From contig NZ_SDLT01000046.1 in the NCBI RefSeq assembly GCF_004522235.1, positions 1 to 45,999 on the forward strand: a DNA stretch of 45,999 nucleotides, in the 5' to 3' direction. Below the pieces are notes generated by a model. The model was given only the letters and a program-made list of their open reading frames with translations, was not told the DNA's origin and made no database searches. A program made the translations under genes and the position numbers. Origin of the DNA: Amycolatopsis nivea (GTDB lineage: Bacteria > Actinomycetota > Actinomycetes > Mycobacteriales > Pseudonocardiaceae). Each line of letters opens with the position of its first letter. The stretch's first letter is position 1. This document shows, piece by piece, positions 17,139 to 25,411 of the stretch.

Positions 17139-17969
17139 ATGACCGACCCGTTCCGCGCCGCGGCGGTCTCCTCCGCGCTCGCCGCCGGCCGCCGGTTCGG
17201 CCTGGCGACGGGGTCGGCCGAGGTGCTGCACGAGCGCTCGAACGTGCTGGTGAGGATGGGTCCGGTGGTGGCGAGGGTCCCGGCCACCACGCGGTTGCTG
17301 CGGCCGGACGCGACGGCGTGGCTCGAACGGGATGTCGCCCTTTCGGCCTACCTCACCGAACGTGGTGTGCGCGTCGTCTCACCGACCGCGGATCCCCCGG
17401 CCGGACCGCATTTCGCGGAGGGGTTGCCGGTCACGCTCTGGCACTGGACCCCGCACGATCCGGACCTTCGGCACAGGCCGGACGAGACCGCCGCGTCGCT
17501 CGCCCGGGTCCACGCCGCGTTGCGCGGCTATCCCGGCGAACTGCCGTCCCGCGGCCCGGTCGGCGAACTGCTGGACACCGTCGCCCGCAGCGGCTCGCTG
17601 CTGGACGGCTTCGCCGACCGGATCGGCGCGGAAACCGAACGGCTCGCCGCGCTGCTGCCGTCCGGCCCGGTCCAGGCCCTGCACGGCGACGCGCACCCCG
17701 GCAACCTCATCGAGACTGCCGACGGCCCGTGCTGGCTCGACTTCGAGGACACCTGGCGCGGACCGCTCGAATGGGACCTGGCGATCCTCGCGCGACAGGG
17801 CGGCTCGGAGTTCCTCGCCGCGTACCCGGGCGAAGCGGACGAAGCCGTCCTCGCGACGTGTACGCAGCTTCGCTCGCTCTTCGCGGTCACGTGGCGGTTT
17901 CTGATCGCACAGCGCTTCCCGCACCGCCTCGACGAAGCGCGCGCCGCGGCCGTCGACTACTTCAGCTGA
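17139..17969 (+). CDS. APH-family phosphotransferase (kinase-like)
   Basis: This 276-residue protein is related to aminoglycoside and homoserine kinases. The catalytic loop LHGDAHPGNLI (about residues 186-196) and the metal-binding LDFEDTWRGPLEWDLA (about 202-217) are intact, so it is probably an active small-molecule kinase. The N-lobe is poorly conserved, and the substrate cannot be inferred. The family contains both resistance enzymes and metabolic kinases. The ATG is at 17139. The 3' end overlaps the convergent hydrolase gene by 8 bp. Confidence 0.82.
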   Translation: MTDPFRAAAVSSALAAGRRFGLATGSAEVLHERSNVLVRMGPVVARVPATTRLLRPDATAWLERDVALSAYLTERGVRVVSPTADPPAGPHFAEGLPVTLWHWTPHDPDLRHRPDETAASLARVHAALRGYPGELPSRGPVGELLDTVARSGSLLDGFADRIGAETERLAALLPSGPVQALHGDAHPGNLIETADGPCWLDFEDTWRGPLEWDLAILARQGGSEFLAAYPGEADEAVLATCTQLRSLFAVTWRFLIAQRFPHRLDEARAAAVDYFS

Positions 17970-18699
17970 CCCAGCCGAGGATCGCTTCGACCACCCCAGC
18001 CGGGTCTTCCAGCGGCGTCAGGTGCCCGACGTCCGGGAGAACGGCGAGGGTCGCGTCGGGCAGCGCCTCGACCATGGTGTTGGCGGCGTCGAGCGGCGTG
18101 ATCGCGTCGCGCTCCCCCACGATGACGAGCGCCGGGACGTCCGTTTCGCGCAGCAGGTCAACGGAATCGGGCCGGTTGCGCATCGCCCGCGCGGCCCAGG
18201 CGATCCCGGACGGCGGCTGCGCGTCGATCAATTCGCGCACGCGCGCGCGAACGTCGGCGGACGCGGTGTCGGCCAGCAGGTTCGGCAGATTCGCGTCGGC
18301 CAGCCAGCCTTTGACGCCTTCGGCCTCGGCGCGATTCGCGACGTCGAGCCGGGTTTGCGCGGCTTCGGGCGTGTCCGCGGCGGCTTTGGTGTCGATGAGG
18401 ACCAGCCCGCCGACGCGCTCGGGAGCCTGCCGCAGGACGGCCATCGCGAGGTAGCCGCCCATCGAACAGCCGCCGAGAACCACCTGGTCGAGTTCGAGCT
18501 TGTCCAGGAGCGCGACGACGTCCCTCGCCGCGTCCGCCAGCTCCGGCTCGGCTTCGCTCTCCGGCAGCGGACTCCGGCCGAGGCCGCGCTGATCAGGCGT
18601 GATGACCCGGAAGCGCTCCGCGAGCGGCGCGCGGACCGGGTCCCACATGCGGGCGTCGAGTGGGAAGGCGTGCAGGAGCACCAACGGCAGTTCGGTCAT
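17962..18699 (-). CDS. Alpha/beta-fold hydrolase
   Basis: This 245-residue soluble hydrolase opens with LPLVLLHAFPLDARMWD, an oxyanion-hole HAFP motif. The nucleophile elbow GGCSMGGYLA has S79, an acid is likely in IVGERDAITP, and the histidine is in LPDVGHLTPLEDP. The substrate is unknown; the set resembles esterase/haloperoxidase-like housekeeping hydrolases. The ATG at 18699 gives normal family length, and the frame extends upstream only across the divergent GNAT gene. Confidence 0.85.
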   Translation of the reverse strand: MTELPLVLLHAFPLDARMWDPVRAPLAERFRVITPDQRGLGRSPLPESEAEPELADAARDVVALLDKLELDQVVLGGCSMGGYLAMAVLRQAPERVGGLVLIDTKAAADTPEAAQTRLDVANRAEAEGVKGWLADANLPNLLADTASADVRARVRELIDAQPPSGIAWAARAMRNRPDSVDLLRETDVPALVIVGERDAITPLDAANTMVEALPDATLAVLPDVGHLTPLEDPAGVVEAILGWVS

Positions 18700-18750
18700 G
18701 GCGGAGATTGTCGCTGTTTTTGGGCGCGATTTTTGTCGGACCCCGTCGTT

Positions 18751-19275
18751 ATGGTCGGGGGCGTGACAGAGATCGTGACGGAAAGGCTGGTGCTGCGGCA
18801 CTTCGTGGAGGCGGATCGGCAAGCGGTGGTGGAGATCCAGAGCGACCCGGAGACGAACCGGTACAACCCGCGTCCGCCGGACACCGCGACCACGCTGGTG
18901 ATGTTCGACAGTTGGCTCGAGCACTGGGCGACGTTCGGCTATGGGTACCTGGCGGTCCGGGAGCGAGGCAGGCCGGAGGCTGCTGACGGGTCGGATGTGA
19001 TCGGCATGGCCGGAGTGCGCAACCGGGAGTTCCGGGGCGAGAAGGTGCTGAACCTGGCGTACCGCTTCCGCCCGTCGGCGTGGGGAAAGGGCTATGCGGT
19101 GGAGGCCGCGCGGGCGTCGGTGGAGTGGGCGGAGCGGGAGATACCGGCGATTCCGGTGCTGATCAGCGTGGCGGTGACGAACACGCCGTCGTTGCGGGTG
19201 GTGGAGAAGCTGGGTTTTACGGATTACGTGGAGGAGGAGTACGACGGGGCGGTTTCGCGGCATTTCCGGCGGTGA
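18751..19275 (+). CDS. GNAT family N-acetyltransferase (RimJ/RimL type)
   Basis: This 174-residue acetyl-CoA-dependent acetyltransferase starts with VTERLVLRHFVEADRQAVVEIQSDPE, the family opening. It carries the CoA pyrophosphate-binding RFRPSAWGKGYAVEAARASVEWA and the closing VTNTPSLRVVEKLGFTDYVEEE. The target may be a protein alpha-amine or a small amine. The ATG at 18751 or the GTG at 18763 can start it, and neither has a strong ribosome-binding site. It is divergent from the hydrolase gene and convergent with 20252, across the repeat array. Confidence 0.85.
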   Translation: MVGGVTEIVTERLVLRHFVEADRQAVVEIQSDPETNRYNPRPPDTATTLVMFDSWLEHWATFGYGYLAVRERGRPEAADGSDVIGMAGVRNREFRGEKVLNLAYRFRPSAWGKGYAVEAARASVEWAEREIPAIPVLISVAVTNTPSLRVVEKLGFTDYVEEEYDGAVSRHFRR

Positions 19276-19402
19276 GGGGGCTTGGGAGGTGTTTCTCGAT
19301 CGGGCGCGGGGTTCGTGGGAGGGCGCTGACGGCTGCTGGCCGCGGTCGCGGAGTGGCCGGGCGTGCGATCGCTACGTCTTTTGCTCCGCGCGCCAGCACA
19401 GG

Positions 19403-20080
19403 CTGCGCGGGACGACGCATGCACTCGTAATCGCCGTTGCCGAAGCGGGCGGGCGAACGCGGGGTCTTCCAGAACCCGATCCGGAGCGGGCTTCGCGAGA
19501 CAACTGCTGCGCCGTCCCAAAGGGGCCCGTCGAAGGCGAGGTCTTCCGTCCTAGCTCGGTACAGGCTTCGCGAGACAACTGCTGCGCCGTCCCAAAGGGG
19601 CCCGTCGAAGGCGAGGTCTTCCGTCCTAGCTCGGTACAGGCTTCGCGAGACAACTGCTGCGCCGTCCCAAAGGGGCCCGTCGAAGGCGAGGTCTTCCGTC
19701 CTAGCTCGGTACAGGCTTCGCGAGACAACGCATGCACCCCTAACCGCCGTTCCTCAAGCGACCGGACGAACACGAGATCGCCGGGTCTTCCAGAACCGAC
19801 CGCGCGCGGGCATCGCGAGCCAACAGCTGCACCGTCCTAAAAGGCTCGGCGAAAGCGAGGTCTTCCGTCCTCGCTCGGCACAGGCTTGGCGAGACAACGC
19901 ACGCACCCGCAACCGCCGTTCCCGAAACGACCGGGCGAACGCGAAATCGCCAGGTCTTCCAGAGCCCGGCCCGGCACGGGCACCGCGAGACAACGCCTGC
20001 CCCGTAAACGCCGTCCTGGAGCGGCCGGGCGAGCGCGACATCGCGAGGCTTTGCCCCGTCGCGCAGACTTCACGAGGCGA
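19403..20080. repeat. Composite tandem array of two alternating modules
   Basis: The array is built from two module types that open with a version of CTTCGCGAGACAAC. Type A (88-96 bp) continues GCATGCAC...CGCCGTT...GGTCTTCCAGA; type B (74-75 bp) continues TGCTGC-CCGTCC...GGTCTTCCGTCCTAGCTCGG. The order by eye is A 19403-19490, B 19491-19565, B 19566-19640, B 19641-19715, A 19716-19810, B 19811-19884, A 19885-19980, then a diverged A-like unit to about 20080. It sits between two convergent genes (stops 19275 and 20252). Open frames cross it on both strands and are judged not to be genes. Confidence 0.85.
19491..19729. repeat. Three identical 75-bp direct repeats plus a 14-bp start of a fourth
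   Basis: Copies at 19491, 19566 and 19641 have an exact 75-bp period and no difference that I can see; CTTCGCGAGACAAC recurs at 19716. The unit length is a multiple of three, which keeps reading frames open through the array on both strands. Perfect identity points to recent slippage or unequal crossing-over. Confidence 0.95.
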
Positions 20081-20251
20081 CTCCGAGGTCCCGACCCCGA
20101 CTGTCCTAAACCGGCCGCGCGCGACCCGTCGCCGCCGAACTGGGCACATCCGGTCGGCCAACGCGAGTCGCGCCAGCGGCGTCGTCCGGTGCCCCCGGAA
20201 GCCCGCGTCCGGCGACGATGTGCGGGGAACGCGGGCCCAGGGGCAGCAGGC

Positions 20252-21274
20252 TCAGAGGCGGCTGGCGTTCTTCCAGTCCTCCGCGGTACCGGAGTCGGCG
20301 AACAGGGTCACCACGGTGTCGTCCGGCGTGCGGGTCGCAGCCAGGCGGCGGGCGGTGATCCAGTTGGCCGCCGCGGAGCCGCCGATGGCGGTGCCGGTCG
20401 CGGCGCGGAAGTCGCGCATGCCGCGCAGCACCTCGGGGTAGGACACGGTCTGGTGCTGGACTCCGGGGATCAGGTCGCTGACGAAGCGCTGCCGCATCCC
20501 GTACCCGAGGCCGCCCGCTCCGGGGAACTTCGAGGTTTCGTTGGGCGGGCTCGTGGTGCCGAACGGAAGTTCGGCCGGGGTCACCGCGACGACGTCGAGG
20601 GCTCCGTACTCGGTGCGCAGTGCGCGGGCGACTCCGCCGAGGGTCGCGCCGCTGCCGACCGCGGCTACCCACGCGGACGGGCGCCGTCCGGCCAGCTGGG
20701 TGATGATTTCCTGGCCGGTGAGAAACTGGTTCACCGCGAAGTTGTGCAGGTCGCGGTGCTGCGCGACCATCGTCCACCGGGGGTCGGCGTCGGCGATTTC
20801 CTTGGAGAGCTTGAGAAAACCTAGCACGAACTCCGAACCGCGGGAGAATTCCACCGACGCTCCGGTGCCGCGGATCTCCTCGACGACGCTCTCGGCCATC
20901 GAACTCGGCAGCACGACCTTGATCGGGATTCCGGCCAGTTTGCCCAGCTGCGCCAAGGCACGCGCCATGTTGCCGCCCGAGCCGGCGACGATGCGCAGGT
21001 CGTCGAGGCGGTCGGCGTTGGCGTTCACCGCGCCGCACAGCAGCGAGTACGCGGTGCGGTCCTTCACTGAGCCGAACGGGTTCTCGAACTCGTACTTGGC
21101 GAAGATCTTCGCACCACCGTCCGGCCCGGGGACCTCGACGAGCCGGGAGTGCCCGAGCCGGTCCCGGAATTCCTTCAGCGCCGGGAACTGTTCCAGGGTC
21201 AGCCGCTCGTCGAACATCTCGTCCAGCGGATCGCCGATCGTCAGGTCGATCACGTCCTGGTAGGCGTTCGTCAT
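20252..21274 (-). CDS. Cysteine-synthase-like PLP enzyme (active-site intact)
   Basis: This 340-residue fold-type II PLP protein has the Schiff-base lysine at K71 (ENPFGSVKDRTAY). Its substrate loop is G-S-G-G-N at 98-102 instead of the usual TSGN, and the phosphate loop AVGSGATLGG is conserved. It is clearly a paralogue of the protein encoded at 26018, with common blocks throughout, but that one lacks the lysine. The altered loop suggests an acceptor or donor other than the standard O-acetylserine plus sulfide pair. It could supply cysteine or a beta-substituted alanine to the pathway; this is inference. AAGAGGAG precedes the ATG. Confidence 0.85.
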   Translation of the reverse strand: MTNAYQDVIDLTIGDPLDEMFDERLTLEQFPALKEFRDRLGHSRLVEVPGPDGGAKIFAKYEFENPFGSVKDRTAYSLLCGAVNANADRLDDLRIVAGSGGNMARALAQLGKLAGIPIKVVLPSSMAESVVEEIRGTGASVEFSRGSEFVLGFLKLSKEIADADPRWTMVAQHRDLHNFAVNQFLTGQEIITQLAGRRPSAWVAAVGSGATLGGVARALRTEYGALDVVAVTPAELPFGTTSPPNETSKFPGAGGLGYGMRQRFVSDLIPGVQHQTVSYPEVLRGMRDFRAATGTAIGGSAAANWITARRLAATRTPDDTVVTLFADSGTAEDWKNASRL

Positions 21275-21363
21275 GACTCCTCTTTCTCGCCTCGGAAATC
21301 GCGTCGAACTGTAACCGTTTTTTCTTGCGTATCAACGTTTTCCCGCACCAGTGGCTGAACGCT

Positions 21364-22332
21364 TCAGCCAGCGAGGGCGCGGGTCAGGCCAGTCAGCTGA
21401 TTCGCCGCCGCGCGGTAGCTCAGCGGCGGTTCGGGCTGCCACGAGTAAACCCGCCCGGCCTGGACGGCTTTCTGTCGTTGCCAGAACGGATGTCCGGCGA
21501 CGTCTTCGGGCTGCAGGCTCGTGGAACGGGCGTCCACCATCAGCACGTCCGCCGGGTACCGCAACGAGTTTTCCCACGACAGTTTCAGCGCGTACTTGCC
21601 CCCGGGCGGGAGCACGACGGGCACTCCCAGCGCGAGGTATTCCCGCAGCAACGGCCATCCCGTGCGTGCGATCCGGATCCCGTCCGGATCGATCGAAACG
21701 AACAGCACCCATGGTGCCTGCCGCGCCGCCGCACGCAGTGCCGCACGTGCCCGCAGGTACTCGGCCCGCTGCGCCGCGACGCCGGACGCGCCGAGCGACG
21801 CGGCCAGGTCGCCGAACCGGCGCAGCGAATCCGGCAACTCGGCCGCATAACTCTCGAAGGACGCCACCGGACAGAACTTCCGCACCTGCGCCCCTACCCC
21901 TGGATCGAGCTGGGAAAGCCCGTACTGCAAGGAGTCCAGCACCAGGTCTGGCTTCAGCGCGCCCGCTCGTTCCACGTTCAGCTGACCCCACGCGGAGCCC
22001 AGAACAACGGCGCGGTCAAGACTTCCCAGCGTCGCGCGATCAAGCTTGCGCCCCTGCGCCAGAACTCCGCCGTACACCCCGGCCACGTCGACGCCGTAGT
22101 CGTGCAGAGTGCTGGCCACGGTGGCGTAAGCGATGATTCTCCTTGGCACCGAAGGGAATTCCAGCCGTAGACCGGTGTCGTCGGTGACCGTCCACGAACC
22201 CGGTGGCACTTTCCGGACCGGGCCGGCCTCCGCGGAATCCGCCGACAGTCGCGGTGCGACCACCGCGGCGGTCGCGGCGATCCCGCCGAAGAGCACGGTC
22301 CGCCGGGCGGGCTTGCCCGCGCCCCTCGCCAT
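21364..22332 (-). CDS. Iron-siderophore substrate-binding protein (FecB/FepB type)
   Basis: This 322-residue exported protein starts with a twin-arginine-like signal (PARRTVLFGG followed by a hydrophobic stretch); I see no lipobox cysteine. The mature part has the FecB pattern: WTVTDDTGLRLEFPSVPRRIIAYA, VVLGSAWGQLNVERAGALKPDLVL, then a long linking helix and DVLMVDARSTSLQPEDVAGHPFWQRQKAVQAGRVY. It should capture a ferric chelate for the permeases encoded divergently at 22461 and 23593. I start at the ATG at 22332, with AGGAGG close upstream. An iron-box-like site lies in the shared promoter region. Confidence 0.88.
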   Translation of the reverse strand: MARGAGKPARRTVLFGGIAATAAVVAPRLSADSAEAGPVRKVPPGSWTVTDDTGLRLEFPSVPRRIIAYATVASTLHDYGVDVAGVYGGVLAQGRKLDRATLGSLDRAVVLGSAWGQLNVERAGALKPDLVLDSLQYGLSQLDPGVGAQVRKFCPVASFESYAAELPDSLRRFGDLAASLGASGVAAQRAEYLRARAALRAAARQAPWVLFVSIDPDGIRIARTGWPLLREYLALGVPVVLPPGGKYALKLSWENSLRYPADVLMVDARSTSLQPEDVAGHPFWQRQKAVQAGRVYSWQPEPPLSYRAAANQLTGLTRALAG

Positions 22333-22392
22333 CAAACCTCCTGTGCCGCAGGGAGAAAGTGTTCGTCCGGCCCCGTCGGACACTTGCTCGGA

Positions 22393-22411
22393 TTAGGGTT
22401 GCCTAACCATA
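22393..22411. promoter_or_regulatory. Iron box (IdeR/DmdR-type) between fecB-like and fecCD-like genes
   Basis: TTAGGGTTGCCTAACCATA matches the actinobacterial iron-box consensus TTAGGTTAGSCTAACCTAA at 15 of 19 positions by hand. It lies in the 128-bp gap between the divergent binding-protein and permease genes. Iron-loaded IdeR/DmdR would repress both. Confidence 0.75.
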
Positions 22412-22460
22412 ATCCGGCTCCTGCGAACGGAGAAGCCGCTCGCCTTCTCCGGAGATGAAC

Positions 22461-23477
22461 ATGGCGCAAGCTCAGCGAACGCACCGAACCGTCGTGCGGC
22501 CCGGCACGGGATGGGCCGCCGTGCTCGCGGTGCTTGCGCTCGTCGCGCTGGCCAGCGTGTGCGCGGGAGCGACGTTCGTTTCCCCTGGCACGGTTCTGGA
22601 CGCACTGCTGCACTACGACCCCGCCCGGCTGGACGAGCTCGCGGTGCGGACGCTGCGGCTGCCCCGCACCCTCACCGGGCTCGCGGCCGGAGCCGGGCTC
22701 GGCCTTGCCGGGGCGATCCTGCAGTCATCGGTGCGGAACCCCCTGGCAGATCCCGGAATCCTGGGCATCAACGCCGGAGCGGCACTGGCGATCGTCCTGG
22801 GTCTGACCACCATGGGTTCGCTGACCGGATCGTCCACCGCTTGGCTCGCCCTGGCCGGTGCCGCGACCGCCGCGGCCGTGGTGCACCTGCTCGCTCTCCG
22901 GTCGCGCGGTCCGGTGACGCTGCTGCTCGCCGGGACCGCACTGACCGCGATCCTCACCTCGGCGACCAGCGCCGTCCTGCTGACCGACGGCGGCACGTTC
23001 GCCCAGTTCCGGTTCTGGCAGGTCGGTTCCCTGACCGGACGGCCGGTCTCGGTCCTCCTTTTCGGCGCGGCCCTGCTCGTGCCCGCGCTCGGTTGCGGGC
23101 TGCTGCTCGGCAGGGCGCTCAACGTGCAGGCGCTGGGCGAGGACCTCGCGATCTCGCTGGGGCACCGAACCGCGCCGGCGAAACTGCTGTCCAGCGCGGT
23201 GGTCGTGGTGCTGTCCGGGGTCTCCACCGCGATCGCCGGACCGATCGGCTTCCTCGGACTGCTGGCGCCGCATCTGGCGCGGCTGATCACCGGACCGGAC
23301 CAGCGCTGGGTGCTGCGCTATTCGGTCGTGCTGGGCTCGCTGCTGCTGTTGCTCGCCGACCTCCTCGGCCGGTTCGCGGCCGGACCGGCGGAGCTGCCCG
23401 CGGGAGTGGTGACCGCGGTGCTCGGGACGCCGGCGTTGATCGTGCTGGCTCGCCGCAAGAAGCTCTCGTCGGCCTGA
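22461..23477 (+). CDS. FecCD-family siderophore ABC permease, first subunit
   Basis: This 338-residue membrane protein has about nine or ten hydrophobic segments. Family landmarks are LRLPRTLTGLAAGAGLGLAGAILQSSVRNPLADPGILGINAGAALAIV, GEDLAISLGHR in the cytoplasmic ATPase-contact loop, and AGPIGFLGLLAPHLARLITGPDQRW. The ATG at 22461 follows GGAG by six bases; an ATG at 22455 is in frame. The partner permease gene follows after 115 bp. No ATP-binding subunit is encoded in the window. Confidence 0.92.
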   Translation: MAQAQRTHRTVVRPGTGWAAVLAVLALVALASVCAGATFVSPGTVLDALLHYDPARLDELAVRTLRLPRTLTGLAAGAGLGLAGAILQSSVRNPLADPGILGINAGAALAIVLGLTTMGSLTGSSTAWLALAGAATAAAVVHLLALRSRGPVTLLLAGTALTAILTSATSAVLLTDGGTFAQFRFWQVGSLTGRPVSVLLFGAALLVPALGCGLLLGRALNVQALGEDLAISLGHRTAPAKLLSSAVVVVLSGVSTAIAGPIGFLGLLAPHLARLITGPDQRWVLRYSVVLGSLLLLLADLLGRFAAGPAELPAGVVTAVLGTPALIVLARRKKLSSA

Positions 23478-23592
23478 GGTGCGCCCCGCGCGGGCTGACC
23501 TGACTCGCGCCCCTCGCCCGCCGGCGGCTTCCCGCCATTCATCCCCGCCCACCGTGCGCAATCCAGGCACAACGACCCCACGGCAGTCCACC

Positions 23593-24564
23593 ATGAACCG
23601 AACCGCCCGCCTCGTCCTGCCGATCCTCGCCGTCCTCGTCGCCGGTCTTCTCATCGCCGGACTCCTCTACGGCGACTTTCCCCTCTCGCCGTCGTCCGTC
23701 CTTCGCGCACTCGCCGGAACCGCCGACCCGCGGGCGAGCTTCTTCGTCCTGGACGTCCGGCTCCCCCGGTCGCTGCTCGCCGTGACGACCGGGGCGGCCT
23801 TCGGGCTGGCGGGCGCGATCGTGCAATCCCTGGTCCGCAATCCGCTCGCCAGCCCGGACGTGCTCGGCACGACCTCCGGCGCCGCGACGGCCGCGGTGTC
23901 CGCCTTGCTGCTGTTCGGCTGGACCGGGCCTGCCGTGTCGGGGTCGGCGCTGGCCGGCGGGCTGGTCACCACCGGCGCAGTGCATCTGCTGGCCACCGCG
24001 CGGGGGCGGAATCTCGTCCTCATCGGCGTGGCGGTCGCGGCCTTGCTGGCCGGCGGGGTGTCTTGGCTGCTCACCGTCGGCGAGGTGACCGAAGCGCAGG
24101 CCGCGCTGGTGTGGCTCACCGGGACCCTCGACGGCCGGTCTTGGCCGGAACTGGTGCCGCTGCTGTGGTTCACGATCCCGGCGGCATTGGCCGTGGTGCC
24201 GTTCGCGCGGCCGCTGACGCTTCTCGGGCACGGCGACGACCTCGCCCGCTCGCTCGGAGTCGAGGTGGGCCGGACCCGCGTTTTCCTGACGATCGCGGCC
24301 ACAGTGCTCGCTTCGGCCGCCACGGCGGCGGTGGGGCCGGTTGCCTTCGTGGCACTCACTGCCCCGGCATTGGCCCGGCTGCTGACCGGCCGCCGGGAGC
24401 CGTCGCTGGCGGCGTCGGCGTTGCTGGGGTCCGCGTTGCTGATGCTGGCCGACCTGCTCGCGCGTTCGCTGAGTTCGCCCGCCGAAATCCCGGTCGGAGT
24501 GGTGACCGGGATCGTCGGCGGGGCGTATCTGCTGTTCTTGCTCGTCGGCCGGGGAATGCGGTGA
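23593..24564 (+). CDS. FecCD-family siderophore ABC permease, second subunit
   Basis: This 323-residue membrane protein is homologous to the preceding one: VRLPRSLLAVTTGAAFGLAGAIVQSLVRNPLASPDVLGTTSGAATAAV, GDDLARSLGVEVGRTR in the coupling loop, and VGPVAFVALTAPALARLLTGRREPSLAASALLG. Two non-identical FecCD proteins form the usual heterodimeric channel. The ATG at 23593 begins the first membrane helix; the frame upstream to 23479 is proline-rich and unlikely to be translated. It is convergent with the regulator gene at 24584. Confidence 0.92.
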   Translation: MNRTARLVLPILAVLVAGLLIAGLLYGDFPLSPSSVLRALAGTADPRASFFVLDVRLPRSLLAVTTGAAFGLAGAIVQSLVRNPLASPDVLGTTSGAATAAVSALLLFGWTGPAVSGSALAGGLVTTGAVHLLATARGRNLVLIGVAVAALLAGGVSWLLTVGEVTEAQAALVWLTGTLDGRSWPELVPLLWFTIPAALAVVPFARPLTLLGHGDDLARSLGVEVGRTRVFLTIAATVLASAATAAVGPVAFVALTAPALARLLTGRREPSLAASALLGSALLMLADLLARSLSSPAEIPVGVVTGIVGGAYLLFLLVGRGMR

Positions 24565-24583
24565 AGGAATACGGCCGAACTGT

Positions 24584-25237
24584 TCACACGATGGTTTCGC
24601 ACTCTTCAATCGACGCCAGCAGGAAATCGCACCCGCCGGCGCAATCGTCGATTCGCAGGGAAACGTTTCCGATCACCCGGGAAAGGTCCGCGGCCATCCG
24701 GCGCAGTTCCCGCTCGGCCGAGGCGACGCCGGGACCCGCGCTGAGCTGCCGGATCCAGCTCAAGTCCTGCGCCGCCCAGGAAAGCAGCGCGCGGTCGTCC
24801 AGCCTGCCGTCCAGTGCCAGCAGCTGATCCACCCTGGACCGCAGCGCGCGGACCATCAGCGGCTCGACCGGGACCGGGGCAGGTGCGGGCGGGCAGACGT
24901 CCCGGGCCGCCAGCGCGGGCCACAGGTTCGCCAGCCGGATTTCCTCGCCCAGCTCAGCGGAAAGGATCGAGGCGACCACCGCGGGCAGCGGATCGCGCGG
25001 CGTGACCCCGCGCAGCCAGTGGTAAGGGGCCTTGGCGCTGATCGTGCCCGATCCGAGCCTGCGGTTGATCTCGCGGGCGAGCCGGTCGGGCGACCAGGAA
25101 AGCCGCCGCAGGCACGCGCCGAGAACGCCTTTGGCCGCGGGCGAAACCGACGGCCGGGAACCCGGGCGCGGCGAACCGGACGGGGCGGTCCGGCTCGCAC
25201 GTCCGCGACTGAGCGCGTTGCCTTCCGGGCCGGGCAC
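24584..25237 (-). CDS. Putative helix-turn-helix regulator with Cys-containing tail
   Basis: This 217-residue protein has a segment at residues ~20-90 (LGACLRRLSWSPDRLAREINRRLGSG, YHWLRGVTPRDPLPAVVASILSAELGEEI) that resembles the XRE-like N-terminal domain of several Streptomyces regulators. The rest is helical, and the C-terminus carries DDCAGGCDFLLASIEECE, three cysteines that could bind a metal. The GTG at 25237 is proposed; the frame opens at 25366 but lies beyond the likely promoter. It sits between the uptake genes and the biosynthetic operon, so control of one or both is likely. Family assignment is tentative. Confidence 0.6.
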   Translation of the reverse strand: MPGPEGNALSRGRASRTAPSGSPRPGSRPSVSPAAKGVLGACLRRLSWSPDRLAREINRRLGSGTISAKAPYHWLRGVTPRDPLPAVVASILSAELGEEIRLANLWPALAARDVCPPAPAPVPVEPLMVRALRSRVDQLLALDGRLDDRALLSWAAQDLSWIRQLSAGPGVASAERELRRMAADLSRVIGNVSLRIDDCAGGCDFLLASIEECETIV

Positions 25238-25248
25238 ATGACTTACTC

Positions 25249-25259
25249 GTATCGGATAC
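25249..25259. promoter_or_regulatory. Short perfect inverted repeat GTATC-G-GATAC
   Basis: GTATCGGATAC is a perfect 5-1-5 inverted repeat starting 12 bp upstream of the regulator start at 25237. It is a possible autoregulatory operator or a chance palindrome. Confidence 0.3.
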
Positions 25260-25310
25260 CGTGCCTGCACGAAATCCCCCACATCCGCCGGATCGCGACG
25301 TCTTGCCTCG

Positions 25311-25339
25311 ATCCTAACGGACTGGCCGCGCCGCGACAA
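25311..25339 (-). promoter_or_regulatory. Candidate promoter of the 24584-25237 gene
   Basis: Reading the minus strand, TTGTCG (25339-25334), a 17-bp spacer and TAGGAT (25316-25311) form a good actinobacterial sigma-70-like -35/-10 pair. Transcription would begin near 25304, about 67 bp before the proposed GTG. Confidence 0.45.
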
Positions 25340-25382
25340 TTGACCGGTGCCGGTGAGCTGTCTCACGAATACCGGGAAAATT

Positions 25383-25401
25383 CCGTCGCGACGGTTTTTT
25401 T
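25383..25401. terminator. Palindrome with flanking T-tracts after the biosynthetic operon
   Basis: CCGTCGCGACGG (25383-25394) is a perfect 12-bp palindrome just past the cysE-like stop. On the plus strand seven Ts follow (25395-25401); on the minus strand AATTTT follows. It may act as a terminator in both directions, although the loop would be small. Confidence 0.5.
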
Positions 25402-25411
25402 CGCCGTTCGA

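Noticed and set aside
19491..19730. CRISPR-like array.
   Set aside because: The 75-bp units are adjacent without unique spacers, and no cas genes are nearby.
19289..20441. Open frames on both strands across the repeat array (for example 19289-19840 plus, 19372-19773 minus, 19437-20441 plus, 19754-20161 minus).
   Set aside because: The 75-bp unit is a multiple of three and GC-rich, so frames stay open on both strands at once. They have no domain, no credible ribosome-binding site, and low-complexity repeated peptides only.
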